Positions 1-8,800 of a stretch of 54,851 nt of DNA are shown one piece after another (position 1 is the stretch's first letter; every line of letters starts with the position of its first letter). The translations under genes and the position numbers were made by a program. The stretch comes from Oxalobacteraceae bacterium (GTDB lineage: Bacteria > Pseudomonadota > Gammaproteobacteria > Burkholderiales > Burkholderiaceae_D). The notes under the pieces are model-generated. The model saw nothing but the letters and a program-made list of their open reading frames with translations, was not told the origin of the DNA and did not search any database. The stretch spans positions 1 to 54,851 of the forward strand of contig JAGKXB010000010.1 in the NCBI GenBank assembly GCA_021151485.1. The letters run 5' to 3'.

Positions 1-207
1 CAGCACCCCTTTGAGCAATCTGCGTTGTACTGTGCGATCGTCAAAAAATGTATTGCCTTCTGGCGATGCCAAAAGAGTGTTGATTCTTGCCTCATCTGCC
101 GGAGTACAACGCCCTTCCTTCATACGGGTAGCTAGTTGAAGGTCGGAGGAAAACGCGTTGACCATAGAATGATATGCGGTGGGCAGTGTGAAACGTGTTG
201 TCAGCAT
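1..207 (-). CDS. Unknown protein, N-terminal part (runs off window)
   Basis: An open minus-strand frame starts at the ATG at 207 and is still open at base 1, giving 69 residues. I do not recognise it. The visible part begins MLTTRFTLPTAYHSMVNAF, is hydrophilic after the first 20 residues, and contains the run EGRCTPADEARINTLLASPE, which looks helical. No signal peptide or membrane segment is evident. The ribosome binding site is poor, so the start is tentative. The downstream neighbour argD points the other way, so this gene would be read out of the window from a divergent promoter in the 208-667 gap. It could be spurious, but it uses ordinary codons for its whole visible length. Confidence 0.4.
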   Translation of the reverse strand, partial: MLTTRFTLPTAYHSMVNAFSSDLQLATRMKEGRCTPADEARINTLLASPEGNTFFDDRTVQRRLLKGVL

Positions 208-667
208 GATAGGGGTGGATGTGTGGATGATGTTTGAGTCAATTGGTGTTACTAACTTGCCATCGATGATCAAGTGGCAGCACAGATTAATGAAGCTGGT
301 CGCAATATAAAATGTTGTTTATTTTACACCAATGAAAACAAATTTGGCATCAATGATAGTGCTTCTGATTTTTGCTTATAGTTGCTTGTGAAAACTTCCT
401 CCATCTCAGTGAAAATAAGCGGATTACAAGCCAAATGCGAGGTGTATTTAGTGGGAATTGTAATTTTATAGATGACAATCAAATCCCACCATTTCCCAGA
501 AACTCATTCGAGTCGGCTTCCATCTTGATGGATCATCACTCCTGATATTGGCATGCGTTCACGTTTTTGCGTTGCACACCTTTCTTCGGCACACGCTGGT
601 TTAACTTTGTTTGCTAAAATCACCCGCTTCAGCAATCACAATTGCACCAACCAGCCATGGAGCCATG
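208..667. other. Gene-free stretch upstream of argD/astC
   Basis: About 460 bases without a convincing gene. It separates the unknown minus-strand gene from the arginine genes and should hold both divergent promoters. The segment from about 290 to 490 is clearly AT-rich. I could not assign a specific operator (for example for ArgR) with confidence, and I see no hairpin with a T run. The short frames here have no ribosome binding site or protein-like composition. Confidence 0.5.
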
Positions 668-1912
668 ATGTCAGCCGTATCCCCTATTACTTCAGCCAAT
701 ATCACTACACCATCTGTCACACGCGCAACGTTTGATGACGTTATGGTGCCAACTTATGCACCCAGCACGATGGTGCCAGTGCGCGGATCGGGTTTGGATT
801 TGTGGGATCAAAACGGTAAGCATTACCTTGATTTCACTTCTGGCATTGCGGTGACCAGCTTGGGTCATGCGCATCCAGCCATCGTTGAGGCTTTGTGCGC
901 ACAAGCCAATAACGTGTGGCATTTGAGCAATGGTTATACCAATGAACCCGTTTTGAAGTTGGCGCAGGCGCTGACGCAAGCGACGTTTGCTGATCGGGCA
1001 TTTTTTTGCAATTCGGGGGCGGAAGCCAATGAAGCCGCTTTCAAGCTGGCACGTAAATATGCGCACGGCAAATTTGGCTCACAAAAATCACGCATTATTT
1101 CTTGTTTGAATTCCTTTCACGGCCGTACTTTATTTACCGTCTCGGTAGGCGGGCAAGAAAAATATACCGAAGGTTTTGAGCCGTTGCCGCCAGCGATTAG
1201 CCATATTGCTTTCAACGACATTGAGGCTGCACGTGCTGCGATTAAGGATGATGTCTGCGCCGTGGTGGTGGAACCGATCCAGGGCGAAGGTGGCGTGACG
1301 CCGGCTACTCTTGAATACTTGCAAGCCTTGCGCGCGTTCTGTGATGAAAAAGGCGCATTGCTGATTTTTGATGAAGTCCAATGTGGCATGGGACGTACCG
1401 GTACGCTGTATACCTATATGCAATATGGCGTGGCGCCAGACATTTTGACTTCAGCTAAAGCGCTGGGCAATGGTTATCCGATTGGCGCAATGCTGACGAC
1501 TAATGAAATCGCGCAGGCATTTTCAGTCGGTAGCCATGGCACGACTTATGGCGGCAATCCTTTGGCGGCTAGCGTGGCATTGAAAGTGCTGGAAATCATC
1601 AATACCCCAAGCTTTTTAACACGCGTGCAACAAGCCGGTATTTTGATGAAAAACATGCTCCAATCCATCGTCGATGATTACTCACACTTATTTAGCGGCG
1701 TACGCGGTACCGGTTTACTACTTGGATTAGTCCTGGCAGAGGGCTGTCGTGGACGAGCTAAAGATGTGCGTAATGCAGCGGAGGCAAAAGGGTTGATGTT
1801 ATTGATCGCTGGCCCTGATGTGATCCGTATCGCTCCTGCGCTCATCGTATCAGATGAGCAAATCGCCACAGCAGAACGTTTGCTGCGTGACACACTGAAT
1901 ACATTTAATTAA
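668..1912 (+). CDS. argD: Acetylornithine/succinylornithine aminotransferase (ArgD/AstC)
   Basis: PLP-dependent class III aminotransferase acting on N-acetylornithine (arginine synthesis) or N-succinylornithine (arginine breakdown). The family marks are plain: an early DFTSGIAVTSLGHAHP, the PLP-phosphate site region CNSGAEANEAAFKLAR, DEVQCGMGRTG with the cofactor-binding Asp, and SAKALGNGYPIGAML with the Schiff-base lysine. The frame stays open upstream to 611. The likely start is the ATG at 668, which has GGAG five bases before it; the adjoining ATG at 665 is too close to that site. astA follows after 20 bases and then astD, so the catabolic AstC role is likely, perhaps with ArgD activity as well. 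The product is cytosolic. Its length of 414 residues is slightly above the usual 400 because of a Ser/Thr-rich N terminus. Confidence 0.93.
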   Translation: MSAVSPITSANITTPSVTRATFDDVMVPTYAPSTMVPVRGSGLDLWDQNGKHYLDFTSGIAVTSLGHAHPAIVEALCAQANNVWHLSNGYTNEPVLKLAQALTQATFADRAFFCNSGAEANEAAFKLARKYAHGKFGSQKSRIISCLNSFHGRTLFTVSVGGQEKYTEGFEPLPPAISHIAFNDIEAARAAIKDDVCAVVVEPIQGEGGVTPATLEYLQALRAFCDEKGALLIFDEVQCGMGRTGTLYTYMQYGVAPDILTSAKALGNGYPIGAMLTTNEIAQAFSVGSHGTTYGGNPLAASVALKVLEIINTPSFLTRVQQAGILMKNMLQSIVDDYSHLFSGVRGTGLLLGLVLAEGCRGRAKDVRNAAEAKGLMLLIAGPDVIRIAPALIVSDEQIATAERLLRDTLNTFN

Positions 1913-1932
1913 TCAGTGTAATTAGTATCGCC

Positions 1933-2985
1933 ATGCTAGTTGTACGCCCCATTCATGCAAACGATCTGAATGCTTTATTGAACTTGGCTGGCCAAGTTGG
2001 TATTGGCATGACGACCCTCAAACCTGATCGTGCCATGTTGGCGCAAAGAATCGAACTCGCTTGCGCGTCTTTCGCGGAGCAAATTCCGCCGGAACAACGC
2101 GATTATTTATTCGTAATGGAAGATGTGCAAAACGTCCGTTTGGCCGGCGTGTGCGCCATCCGGGCGGGTGTGGGATTGGATGAGCCTTTTTACAATTATC
2201 GTATCGGCACGTTGGTGCATTCCAGTCGCGAACTCAATGTGTTTACCCAGATGGAAACACTGTATTTGTCGAATGATTTGACTGGCAATACTGAGCTATG
2301 TTCGCTATTTTTGCATCCCGATTATCGCAATGGTGCGAATAGCAAATTGCTGTCGAAAAGCCGTTTCTTGTTCATCGCTCAGTTTTCTCATCTGTTTGCG
2401 CCTAAATTAATTGCGGAAATGCGCGGTTATCAGGCAGAAGATGGCAGCTCGCCTTTTTACGAAGGGTTAGGACGCCATTTCTTTAAAATGGATTTCAACC
2501 GCGTCGATGATTTAACTAGTCTGGGCAAAAAATCCTTTATCGCCGAATTGATGCCGCAGCAACCGATCTATGTCGCTTACTTGCCAAAAGAAGCGCAAGC
2601 AGTCATCGGCAAAGTCCATCTCAGCACCGCACCGGCACGCTATTTGCTGGAACAGGAAGGGATGCATTTTGAAGGCTATATCGATATTTTTGATGCAGGC
2701 CCTGTCTTGCAAGGTCGAATAAGCGAGTTACGCGTGATGCGTGAAAGTGTATTAGCAACCGTCCTTATACAACCAACAGCCAACGATGCTACACAAGCCA
2801 ACACTTTGGTGGCGAATACGACTTTCAGCAATTTCCGCGTCATCATGACGTCTGCTATTCCCACCATATCGGCGCAATCTCAACAAATTAGCTTATCTGA
2901 ACAGGAATTAAGCGCATTGCAGTATCAAACCGGCAATGTCGTACACACTCTGTCATGCAAACCCAAAAAGAACGTTTATGCCTAG
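1933..2985 (+). CDS. astA: Arginine N-succinyltransferase
   Basis: AstA transfers succinyl from succinyl-CoA to the alpha-amino group of arginine, the first step of the AST arginine-degradation pathway. The start MLVVRPIHANDLNALLNLA is the usual family start, with a GNAT-like fold. Internal family sequences include YNYRIGTLVHSSRELNVF, NTELCSLFLHPDYRNG and the MRGYQAEDGSSPFYEGLGRH segment. At 350 residues it has the normal family length. It lies between argD/astC and astD on the same strand and overlaps the astD start by eight bases, consistent with translational coupling. Some relatives carry two subunits (AruF and AruG); only one astA copy is present here. Confidence 0.93.
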   Translation: MLVVRPIHANDLNALLNLAGQVGIGMTTLKPDRAMLAQRIELACASFAEQIPPEQRDYLFVMEDVQNVRLAGVCAIRAGVGLDEPFYNYRIGTLVHSSRELNVFTQMETLYLSNDLTGNTELCSLFLHPDYRNGANSKLLSKSRFLFIAQFSHLFAPKLIAEMRGYQAEDGSSPFYEGLGRHFFKMDFNRVDDLTSLGKKSFIAELMPQQPIYVAYLPKEAQAVIGKVHLSTAPARYLLEQEGMHFEGYIDIFDAGPVLQGRISELRVMRESVLATVLIQPTANDATQANTLVANTTFSNFRVIMTSAIPTISAQSQQISLSEQELSALQYQTGNVVHTLSCKPKKNVYA

Positions 2986-4447
2986 TCACTATATTAATGG
3001 CGCATGGATAGCTGGCGCAGGCACATCATTTCAAACCATTTCGCCTACCGATGGCAAAGTCATGTGGACTGGATGTGCTGCCGACTTCAAGGAAGTGGAT
3101 CTGGCTTGCGCATCTGCACGCGCCAGTTTTGCTGCCTGGGCGCAAACGCCAGTGCGACAAAGAATAGACGTCTGTCTGCGTTTTCGCGCACTAGTCGAAC
3201 AACACGCGGAACAGTTGACATATCAAATTTCGCAGGAAACAGGCAAACCGCTGTGGGAAACACGCACTGAAGTCGCCAGCATGGTGAATAAAGTCACGAT
3301 TTCGATCCAGGCCTACCATGCCCGTACTGGTGCAACGCGCCAGGAAATCAGCGATGGCGCCACGGTTTTGCAACATCGGCCACATGGCGTGTTTGCCGTA
3401 TTTGGCCCTTACAATTTCCCCGGCCATTTGCCCAATGGCCATATTGTTCCGGCCTTGATCGCTGGCAACACCATCGTGTTCAAACCCAGTGAATATGCGC
3501 CGCAAACGGCCATGCTGACGGCCGAGTTATGGCAACAAGCCGGTATTCCTGCTGGTGTATTGAATGTATTAAATGGCGGACGCGACACTGGCATCGCATT
3601 GGCGCAACACCCGCAATTGGATGGCGTGTTATTTACTGGCAGTTGCCAAACCGGAGTCGCCTTGCATCGCCAGTTCGCCGGACAGCCTAACAAAATGCTG
3701 GCGCTGGAAATGGGCGGCAACAATCCATTAGTCGTATGGGACATTAATGAAAATCACCTAGATGCTGCCGTCCATCACACCATCTTGTCCGCCTTTGCCA
3801 GCGCCGGCCAACGCTGCACCTGCGCCCGCCGCTTGATCGTGCAAGACAACGCTGCTGGACAAATTTTTATGGATCGTTTGTTAGACGTGACGAGCAACAT
3901 CAGCATCGGCACTTTTGATTCTTCACCTCCGCCCTTCATGGGGCCCGTCATTTCAGCTCAAGCTGCGCAAAAATTGCTGCAAGCGCAAAGCGACATGCTG
4001 GCGCGTGGTGCAACTTCTTTGTTAAGCATGCGTCAACTGATTCCACAAACCGGCTTTGTTTTCTGCGGCATCGTCGACGTCACGCATGCGCAAGATATTC
4101 CGGATGAAGAATGGTTTGGTCCTTTATTGCAAGTCATTCGTGTCAGTGATTTTGCGCAAGCGATTACCATCGCCAATGCCACCCAATTTGGCCTGGCCGC
4201 CAGTTTGCTAAGCGATGATGCCGCGCGCTGGCAGGAATTTTCTACCCAAATACGCGCTGGCATTATCAACTGGAATCGTCCTACCACAGGTGCGGCCAGC
4301 AGCGCGCCATTTGGCGGCGTTGGCTTGTCCGGTAATGCCAGACCCAGCGCTTACTACGCCGCTGATTATTGCGCCTATCCCGTCGCGTCGATGGAAAACG
4401 AACATTTACACATGCCGGCACAAATTGCTGCTGGCTTGTCATTTTAA
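2978..4447 (+). CDS. astD: N-succinylglutamate 5-semialdehyde dehydrogenase
   Basis: NAD-dependent aldehyde dehydrogenase oxidising succinylglutamate semialdehyde to succinylglutamate in the AST pathway. The ALDH catalytic residues are visible: Glu244 in LALEMGGNNP and Cys280 in ASAGQRCTCARR. The cofactor-site sequence VFGPYNFPGHLPNGHIVPAL around residue 150 is characteristic of AstD. The frame is open upstream to 2936, but MPSHYINGAWIAGAG from the ATG at 2978 matches the family start and gives 489 residues. It overlaps the end of astA by eight bases. The pathway partners astB and astE do not follow; pth does. Confidence 0.93.
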   Translation: MPSHYINGAWIAGAGTSFQTISPTDGKVMWTGCAADFKEVDLACASARASFAAWAQTPVRQRIDVCLRFRALVEQHAEQLTYQISQETGKPLWETRTEVASMVNKVTISIQAYHARTGATRQEISDGATVLQHRPHGVFAVFGPYNFPGHLPNGHIVPALIAGNTIVFKPSEYAPQTAMLTAELWQQAGIPAGVLNVLNGGRDTGIALAQHPQLDGVLFTGSCQTGVALHRQFAGQPNKMLALEMGGNNPLVVWDINENHLDAAVHHTILSAFASAGQRCTCARRLIVQDNAAGQIFMDRLLDVTSNISIGTFDSSPPPFMGPVISAQAAQKLLQAQSDMLARGATSLLSMRQLIPQTGFVFCGIVDVTHAQDIPDEEWFGPLLQVIRVSDFAQAITIANATQFGLAASLLSDDAARWQEFSTQIRAGIINWNRPTTGAASSAPFGGVGLSGNARPSAYYAADYCAYPVASMENEHLHMPAQIAAGLSF

Positions 4448-4465
4448 AATTACAAAAAACACACT

Positions 4466-5077
4466 ATGTCTATACGCCTCATCGTCGGTCTTGGTAATCC
4501 AGGCTCAGAATACGAACAAACACGCCACAATGCTGGCTTCTGGCTGCTCGACAACCTAGCCCATACACTCACTAGCCGCTGGCAGCAAGAAAGCCGTTTT
4601 CAGGGATTGTTTACCAAAAGCAGCATCTTTGCGCCTAGCGTCACACCTGTTGTGCACTCCACACAGGAAATTTTCTTGCTAAAACCACAAACCTTCATGA
4701 ACCGCTCAGGCTTATCCGTTGCCGCAGTGGCGCGTTTTTACAAAATCCCTTCGCACGAAATCCTGGTGGTACATGATGAACTCGACCTGACACCAGGAAC
4801 GGCCAAACTCAAAAAAGACGGCTCAGCAGGCGGCCACAATGGGTTAAAAGACATCAGCGCCGCGCTTGGAACACAAGATTATTGGCGCCTAAGAATAGGC
4901 ATAGGCCATCCACGCAGCCTCAATACGCAACAAGGTGTAGTCGATTACGTACTCCATCGACCACGACAGGAAGAACAATTCTTAATCAACCAAGCGATTA
5001 GCAAAAGCTTGAATATCATTCCGCTGCTCTGTCAGGGGCAATTTAATGAGGCAATGATGCAGTTACATACAGATTAA
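4466..5077 (+). CDS. pth: Peptidyl-tRNA hydrolase
   Basis: Cytosolic enzyme that cleaves the ester bond of peptidyl-tRNAs released early from ribosomes, recycling tRNA. Signature sequences are LIVGLGNPGSEYEQTRHNAG with conserved Asn11 and catalytic His21, FMNRSGLSVAAVARFYK, HDELDLTPGTAKLKKDGSAG with the conserved Asp, and GGHNGLKDI. The 203-residue length is normal. The start ATG at 4466 has only a weak ribosome binding site. It lies 18 bases after astD and is followed by ychF after about 105 bases; pth followed by ychF is a common bacterial arrangement. rplY, often just upstream of pth in proteobacteria, is replaced here by the arginine genes. Confidence 0.96.
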   Translation: MSIRLIVGLGNPGSEYEQTRHNAGFWLLDNLAHTLTSRWQQESRFQGLFTKSSIFAPSVTPVVHSTQEIFLLKPQTFMNRSGLSVAAVARFYKIPSHEILVVHDELDLTPGTAKLKKDGSAGGHNGLKDISAALGTQDYWRLRIGIGHPRSLNTQQGVVDYVLHRPRQEEQFLINQAISKSLNIIPLLCQGQFNEAMMQLHTD

Positions 5078-5182
5078 ACGATCTGAATATCAAACCTTAC
5101 ATTCTTAATAATTAGAAAATTAGTAAAATAGCAGCCTTAAGCTTCTACCCTCCGTTCTATTCAACTTAATAAAGTCCATATC

Positions 5183-6274
5183 ATGAGTCTTAAATGCGGC
5201 ATCGTCGGCTTGCCTAACGTCGGTAAATCCACCCTCTTCAACGCCTTGACCAAAGCAGGGATTGCTGCAGAAAACTATCCATTTTGCACGATCGAACCCA
5301 ACGTCGGCATCGTCGAAGTTCCCGATCCGCGCCTGCAAGTGCTGTCAGGCCTCATCACACCAGAACGCGTGGTACCAGCCGTGGTGGAATTCGTCGATAT
5401 CGCCGGCCTGGTAGCGGGCGCTTCCAAAGGTGAAGGTTTGGGTAACCAGTTTTTAGCCCATATCCGCGAAACCGACGCCATCATCAACGTAGTGCGCTGT
5501 TTTGAAGACGACAACGTGATCCACGTTGCAGGAAAAATCAATCCGTTGAGTGATATCGAAGTGATTCAAACCGAACTGGCGCTAGCCGATTTGAGCACGA
5601 TCGAGAAAGCCATCCATAGAGAAAACAAAAAAGCCCGTTCCGGCGACAAAGACGCCGCCAAGCTGCTCACACTCATGGAACGCATTTCAGAACACCTCAA
5701 CCAGGCCAAACCCGTCCGCACCATGGGCTTGGATGCTGAAGAAATGGCGCTCATCAAACCACTGTGCCTCATCACCGCCAAACCCGCCATGTATGTCGGC
5801 AATGTATCCGATAGTGGATTTACCAATAATCCCCTGCTAGATCAATTAACTGCTTACGCCAAATCGCAAAACGCTCCCACAGTCGCTATCTGCGCCTCAC
5901 TGGAAGCAGAAATCGCCGACCTGGATGATGCCGACAAAGAAGCCTTCCTGGCCGACATGGGCATGCAAGAACCAGGCCTGGACCGCCTGATCCGCGCCGC
6001 TTACAAACTACTAGGCCTGCAAACCTACTTCACCGCCGGCGTCAAAGAAGTCCGCGCCTGGACCATCCACATCGGCGACACCGCCCCCCAAGCCGCCGGC
6101 GTCATCCACACCGACTTCGAACGCGGCTTCATCCGCGCCCAAACCATCGCCTATGACGATTTCGTGACTTACAAGGGTGAATCAGGCGCCAAGGAAGCAG
6201 GCAAGATGCGTTCGGAAGGGAAGGAATATGTGGTGAAGGATGGGGATGTGTTGAATTTTTTGTTTAATGTATAA
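5183..6274 (+). CDS. ychF: Ribosome-associated P-loop ATPase/GTPase YchF (OLA1 family)
   Basis: Translation-linked Obg-family nucleotidase that binds ribosomes and in other species negatively affects oxidative-stress tolerance. The P-loop GLPNVGKST is at residues 8-16, the G3 region reads [20 protein letters not shown], and a C-terminal TGS domain ends with [15 protein letters not shown]. The 363-residue length is exactly typical. The start at 5183 follows a 105-base gap after pth, so it may have its own promoter. Downstream is a repeat-rich non-coding stretch rather than another core gene. Confidence 0.96.
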   Translation: MSLKCGIVGLPNVGKSTLFNALTKAGIAAENYPFCTIEPNVGIVEVPDPRLQVLSGLITPERVVPAVVEFVDIAGLVAGASKGEGLGNQFLAHIRETDAIINVVRCFEDDNVIHVAGKINPLSDIEVIQTELALADLSTIEKAIHRENKKARSGDKDAAKLLTLMERISEHLNQAKPVRTMGLDAEEMALIKPLCLITAKPAMYVGNVSDSGFTNNPLLDQLTAYAKSQNAPTVAICASLEAEIADLDDADKEAFLADMGMQEPGLDRLIRAAYKLLGLQTYFTAGVKEVRAWTIHIGDTAPQAAGVIHTDFERGFIRAQTIAYDDFVTYKGESGAKEAGKMRSEGKEYVVKDGDVLNFLFNV

Positions 6275-6313
6275 CATTTAGGGGGAAATCATGGGGGTTT
6301 TCGCTACACTTCC

Positions 6314-6414
6314 ACCCGTCATTACCGAGGATTTAGTCGGGAACCCAGCGTCTTTCCTCGTTTACTGGTAAAAGTCACTGGATCCCCGACTAAAGCATTC
6401 GGGGACGACGGTTT
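6314..6414. repeat. REP-like palindromic doublet (two inverted copies)
   Basis: Two copies of a roughly 40-base element in opposite orientation. The first is at about 6314-6352 (core ATTTAGTCGGGAACCCAG) and the second at about 6374-6414 (core CTGGATCCCCGACTAAAG). They are separated by about 20 bases, so the whole can fold into a long hairpin. Each copy also has an internal palindrome of C-rich and G-rich arms. The same element recurs at 6526-6564, 6843-6879 and 11822-11904. The doublet form resembles REPINs. It lies just 3' of ychF and may also act as a transcript end. Confidence 0.75.
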
Positions 6415-6525
6415 TGAGTTTTTCCGTATTGCCATCGTTTCCGCGAGCACGATGGGGGAATTGAGGCTAATGGACAATCTCGGTTTAACTCAAATTTTTC
6501 ATTAGACTTGATAAATTCCTACGCA

Positions 6526-6564
6526 CCCGTCGTTCCCGCGGGTTTAGGCGGGAACCCAGTGTCT
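6526..6564 (+). repeat. REP-like palindrome, left flank of the GIY-YIG gene
   Basis: Single copy of the window's REP-like element, reading CGTCGTTCCCGCGGGTTTAG and continuing GCGGGAACCCAGTGTCT. Its arms TTCCCGC and GCGGGAA pair around a short loop. It ends where the stop codon of the minus-strand GIY-YIG gene begins. The same sequence occurs inverted on the other side of that gene at 6843-6879. Confidence 0.8.
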
Positions 6565-6830
6565 TATGCAGTAAGTTCTATATATAAATCATTCCAATAA
6601 GGATTGGTTGCCTCAATCATTCGAACCTTCCAAGCACGATGCCATTTCTTGATTTGCTTTTCACGGGTGATGGCAACGTCAATAGCTTCATGCTGTTCAA
6701 ACCAAACAAGTTGATCGATATTATGCTGCTTAGAAAATCCATCAACACATTGATTTTTATGCTCCCATAGGCGTTTGAGTAAGTCCATAGTCACGCCAAC
6801 ATATAAAGTGCCGTTGCGTTGATTTGCCAT
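6564..6830 (-). CDS. Small GIY-YIG nuclease-family protein (short N terminus)
   Basis: COG2827-like GIY-YIG protein of about 88 residues from the ATG at 6830. It shows GTLYVGVTMDLLKRLWEHK (the YVG half of GIY-YIG plus the conserved Arg), a conserved HKNQCVDGFSKQHN, LVWFEQHEAIDVAITREKQI with the catalytic-type Glu, and the tail NPYWNDLY. Relatives usually begin about ten residues earlier with a YYVYIL-type strand carrying the first Tyr. That strand is absent here, because the frame upstream of 6830 reads into the flanking REP-like repeat. A longer frame from 6947 would translate the repeat as NRRSRGFRREPSDF. The gene may therefore be 5' truncated or use an unusual start. Its function in the cell is not known; the inverted repeats on both sides suggest an association with those repeats. 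Confidence 0.7.
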   Translation of the reverse strand: MANQRNGTLYVGVTMDLLKRLWEHKNQCVDGFSKQHNIDQLVWFEQHEAIDVAITREKQIKKWHRAWKVRMIEATNPYWNDLYIELTA

Positions 6831-6842
6831 GGGAGTAAAAAA

Positions 6843-6879
6843 GTCACTGGGTTCCCGCCTAAACCCGCGGGAACGACGG
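6843..6879 (-). repeat. REP-like palindrome, right flank of the GIY-YIG gene
   Basis: Inverted copy of the 6526-6564 element. Its core GGTTCCCGCCTAAACCCGCG is the exact reverse complement of the left copy. It lies 12 bases upstream of the likely ATG of the GIY-YIG gene, so the 354-base unit 6526-6879 is an inverted REP pair with a gene inside. Confidence 0.8.
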
Positions 6880-7017
6880 TTAGTGGAATGCGATAGCAGC
6901 ACTACCAAAGGTAAAAGCATTACATAACAACTTAGAATACGCAGCATTACGTGCCGTCAACAAAGGGTTGAAATCAGCACGCATTAAGACAGCAAACTCA
7001 CAATAGCCAAGGCAACC

Positions 7018-7494
7018 ATGGAAACCAGCAAATCCTCCAAATTCAACCAAATCGCCACAACCCTAGGCCATACCTTTGAAGGCGAAATAAAAATCGGTGG
7101 CAATTATGTTTCTGCGATACAAAACGACAAGGAAATTTACATCAGCGGGCAAATCCCTCGTGTTGGGAATACCGTCGTTGTCACTGGGCGAGTGGGAAGC
7201 GAGGTGACGCTTGCCGAAGCGCAGATGGCGGCCAAAATTTGTGTGATGCGTGCGCTTGCTTTGCTTGCTCAAACACTGGGTTCGCTTGATCGAGTCAAAC
7301 GCATTTTGCGCATGAATGTCTATGTACAATCGGCGGAAAATTTCACCCAACAAAGCGAAGTCGCTGATGGCGCGTCGGAAGTGCTTTACGCCATATTGGG
7401 TGAGGCAGGCGTGCATACTCGAACTAGCGTTGGTGTGTATCAACTACCCAAAAATGCGGCGGTAGAGCTGGATTTGATTGCTATTGCAGATTAA
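7018..7494 (+). CDS. RidA/YjgF-family protein
   Basis: Member of the RidA (YjgF/YER057c/UK114) superfamily; characterised members deaminate reactive enamine/imine intermediates, mostly in trimeric form. Family features include [13 protein letters not shown], the helix [27 protein letters not shown], and [19 protein letters not shown]. The last holds an Arg aligned with the catalytic Arg of RidA and the conserved [13 protein letters not shown] strand. The 158-residue length is longer than classical RidA (about 128) and fits another Rid subfamily. The ATG at 7018 follows an AAGG. arsB starts 14 bases downstream and arsC follows, so it may be cotranscribed with the arsenic genes. That pairing is not a standard ars operon, so the role is uncertain. 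Confidence 0.85.
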   Translation: METSKSSKFNQIATTLGHTFEGEIKIGGNYVSAIQNDKEIYISGQIPRVGNTVVVTGRVGSEVTLAEAQMAAKICVMRALALLAQTLGSLDRVKRILRMNVYVQSAENFTQQSEVADGASEVLYAILGEAGVHTRTSVGVYQLPKNAAVELDLIAIAD

Positions 7495-7508
7495 TACAAG
7501 GACAAACC

Positions 7509-8789
7509 ATGCTCGTCTCATTACTCATTTTTCTCACCACCCTGATTCTCGTTATCTGGCAACCACGTGGCCTGGGCATAGGCTGGAGTGCTTCGGCTGG
7601 CGCGGTTGTGGCGTTGTTGGCTGGGGTGATTCATGTTTCGGATATTGCTGTCGTCTGGCACATCGTATGGAATGCAACGGGTACCTTCATCGCAGTCATT
7701 ATTATTAGCTTGCTACTGGATAAAGCCGGTTTCTTCGAATGGGCGGCGCTGCATATTGCGCGTTGGGGCAAAGGTAGCGGACAACGATTGTTTGTTCTGC
7801 TAGCGCTGCTCGGTGCGGCGGTAACGGCTTTGTTCAATAATGACGGTGCGGCGCTGATTCTGACACCTATCGTCATCGCCATGCTGCGCGCACTGCGGTT
7901 TTCGACCAAGGCGACATTGGCATTTGTCATGGCGGCAGGTTTTATTGCCGATACTTCCAGCCTGCCACTGGTGGTTTCCAATCTGGTCAATATCGTATCC
8001 GCCAACTATTTCAACATCAGCTTTGCGCGTTACGCTGCGGTGATGGTGCCGGTGAATCTGGTGGGGATTGCCGCAGCGCTCATGGTGCTATTGATATTTT
8101 TTCGCAAAGACATTCCGACGCACTACGATTTAACGCAACTCAAAACACCATCAGAAGCAATTCATGACAAAGCCACTTTCATCACAGGCTGGTGGGTATT
8201 GGGATTGCTGCTAGTCGGCTTTTTCTGGTTAGAACATGTCGGTGTGCCTATCAGTGCCGTCGCTGCCTCTGGCGCTGCGCTACTCTTAATCGTCGCAGCA
8301 CGTGGCCACAAAATATCCACGCGCGAAGTGTTGTGCAACGCGCCGTGGCAAGTCGTCGTTTTTTCTCTCGGTATGTATCTGGTGGTGTATGGACTACGCA
8401 ATGCTGGTTTGACTCATTACCTGACCACCCTGCTCAACACATGTGCCAACTATGGCGTGTGGGGCGCAGCGTTGGGTGGAGGCTTCATCGCCGCCATGTT
8501 GTCGTCCATCATGAACAATATGCCAACCGTGCTAATCGGTGCATTATCAATTGATGCCAGCACAACCCAAGGTGTAGTCAGAGAAGCGTTGATTTATGCC
8601 AACGTCATTGGCAGCGATCTTGGCCCCAAAATTACGCCGATAGGCAGCCTGGCAACACTGCTGTGGCTGCACGTGCTGGCCAGTAAAGACATCCAAATTT
8701 CATGGGGCTACTACTTCCGCGTTGGCGTGGTTTTGACCTTGCCAGTGCTTGCCATCACCCTATTGGCACTTACCATACGCTTAACCTAA
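7509..8789 (+). CDS. arsB: Arsenite/antimonite efflux transporter ArsB
   Basis: Inner-membrane carrier that expels arsenite and antimonite, driven by the proton gradient or together with ArsA. It is recognisably close to the E. coli ArsB type: [14 protein letters not shown] near the N terminus, [60 protein letters not shown] and [14 protein letters not shown]. About twelve membrane segments fit the 426 residues. arsC follows after 11 bases. No arsR repressor and no arsA ATPase lie in the neighbourhood, so control must come from elsewhere or be constitutive. Confidence 0.95.
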   Translation: MLVSLLIFLTTLILVIWQPRGLGIGWSASAGAVVALLAGVIHVSDIAVVWHIVWNATGTFIAVIIISLLLDKAGFFEWAALHIARWGKGSGQRLFVLLALLGAAVTALFNNDGAALILTPIVIAMLRALRFSTKATLAFVMAAGFIADTSSLPLVVSNLVNIVSANYFNISFARYAAVMVPVNLVGIAAALMVLLIFFRKDIPTHYDLTQLKTPSEAIHDKATFITGWWVLGLLLVGFFWLEHVGVPISAVAASGAALLLIVAARGHKISTREVLCNAPWQVVVFSLGMYLVVYGLRNAGLTHYLTTLLNTCANYGVWGAALGGGFIAAMLSSIMNNMPTVLIGALSIDASTTQGVVREALIYANVIGSDLGPKITPIGSLATLLWLHVLASKDIQISWGYYFRVGVVLTLPVLAITLLALTIRLT

Positions 8790-8800
8790 AGGAACTCACC

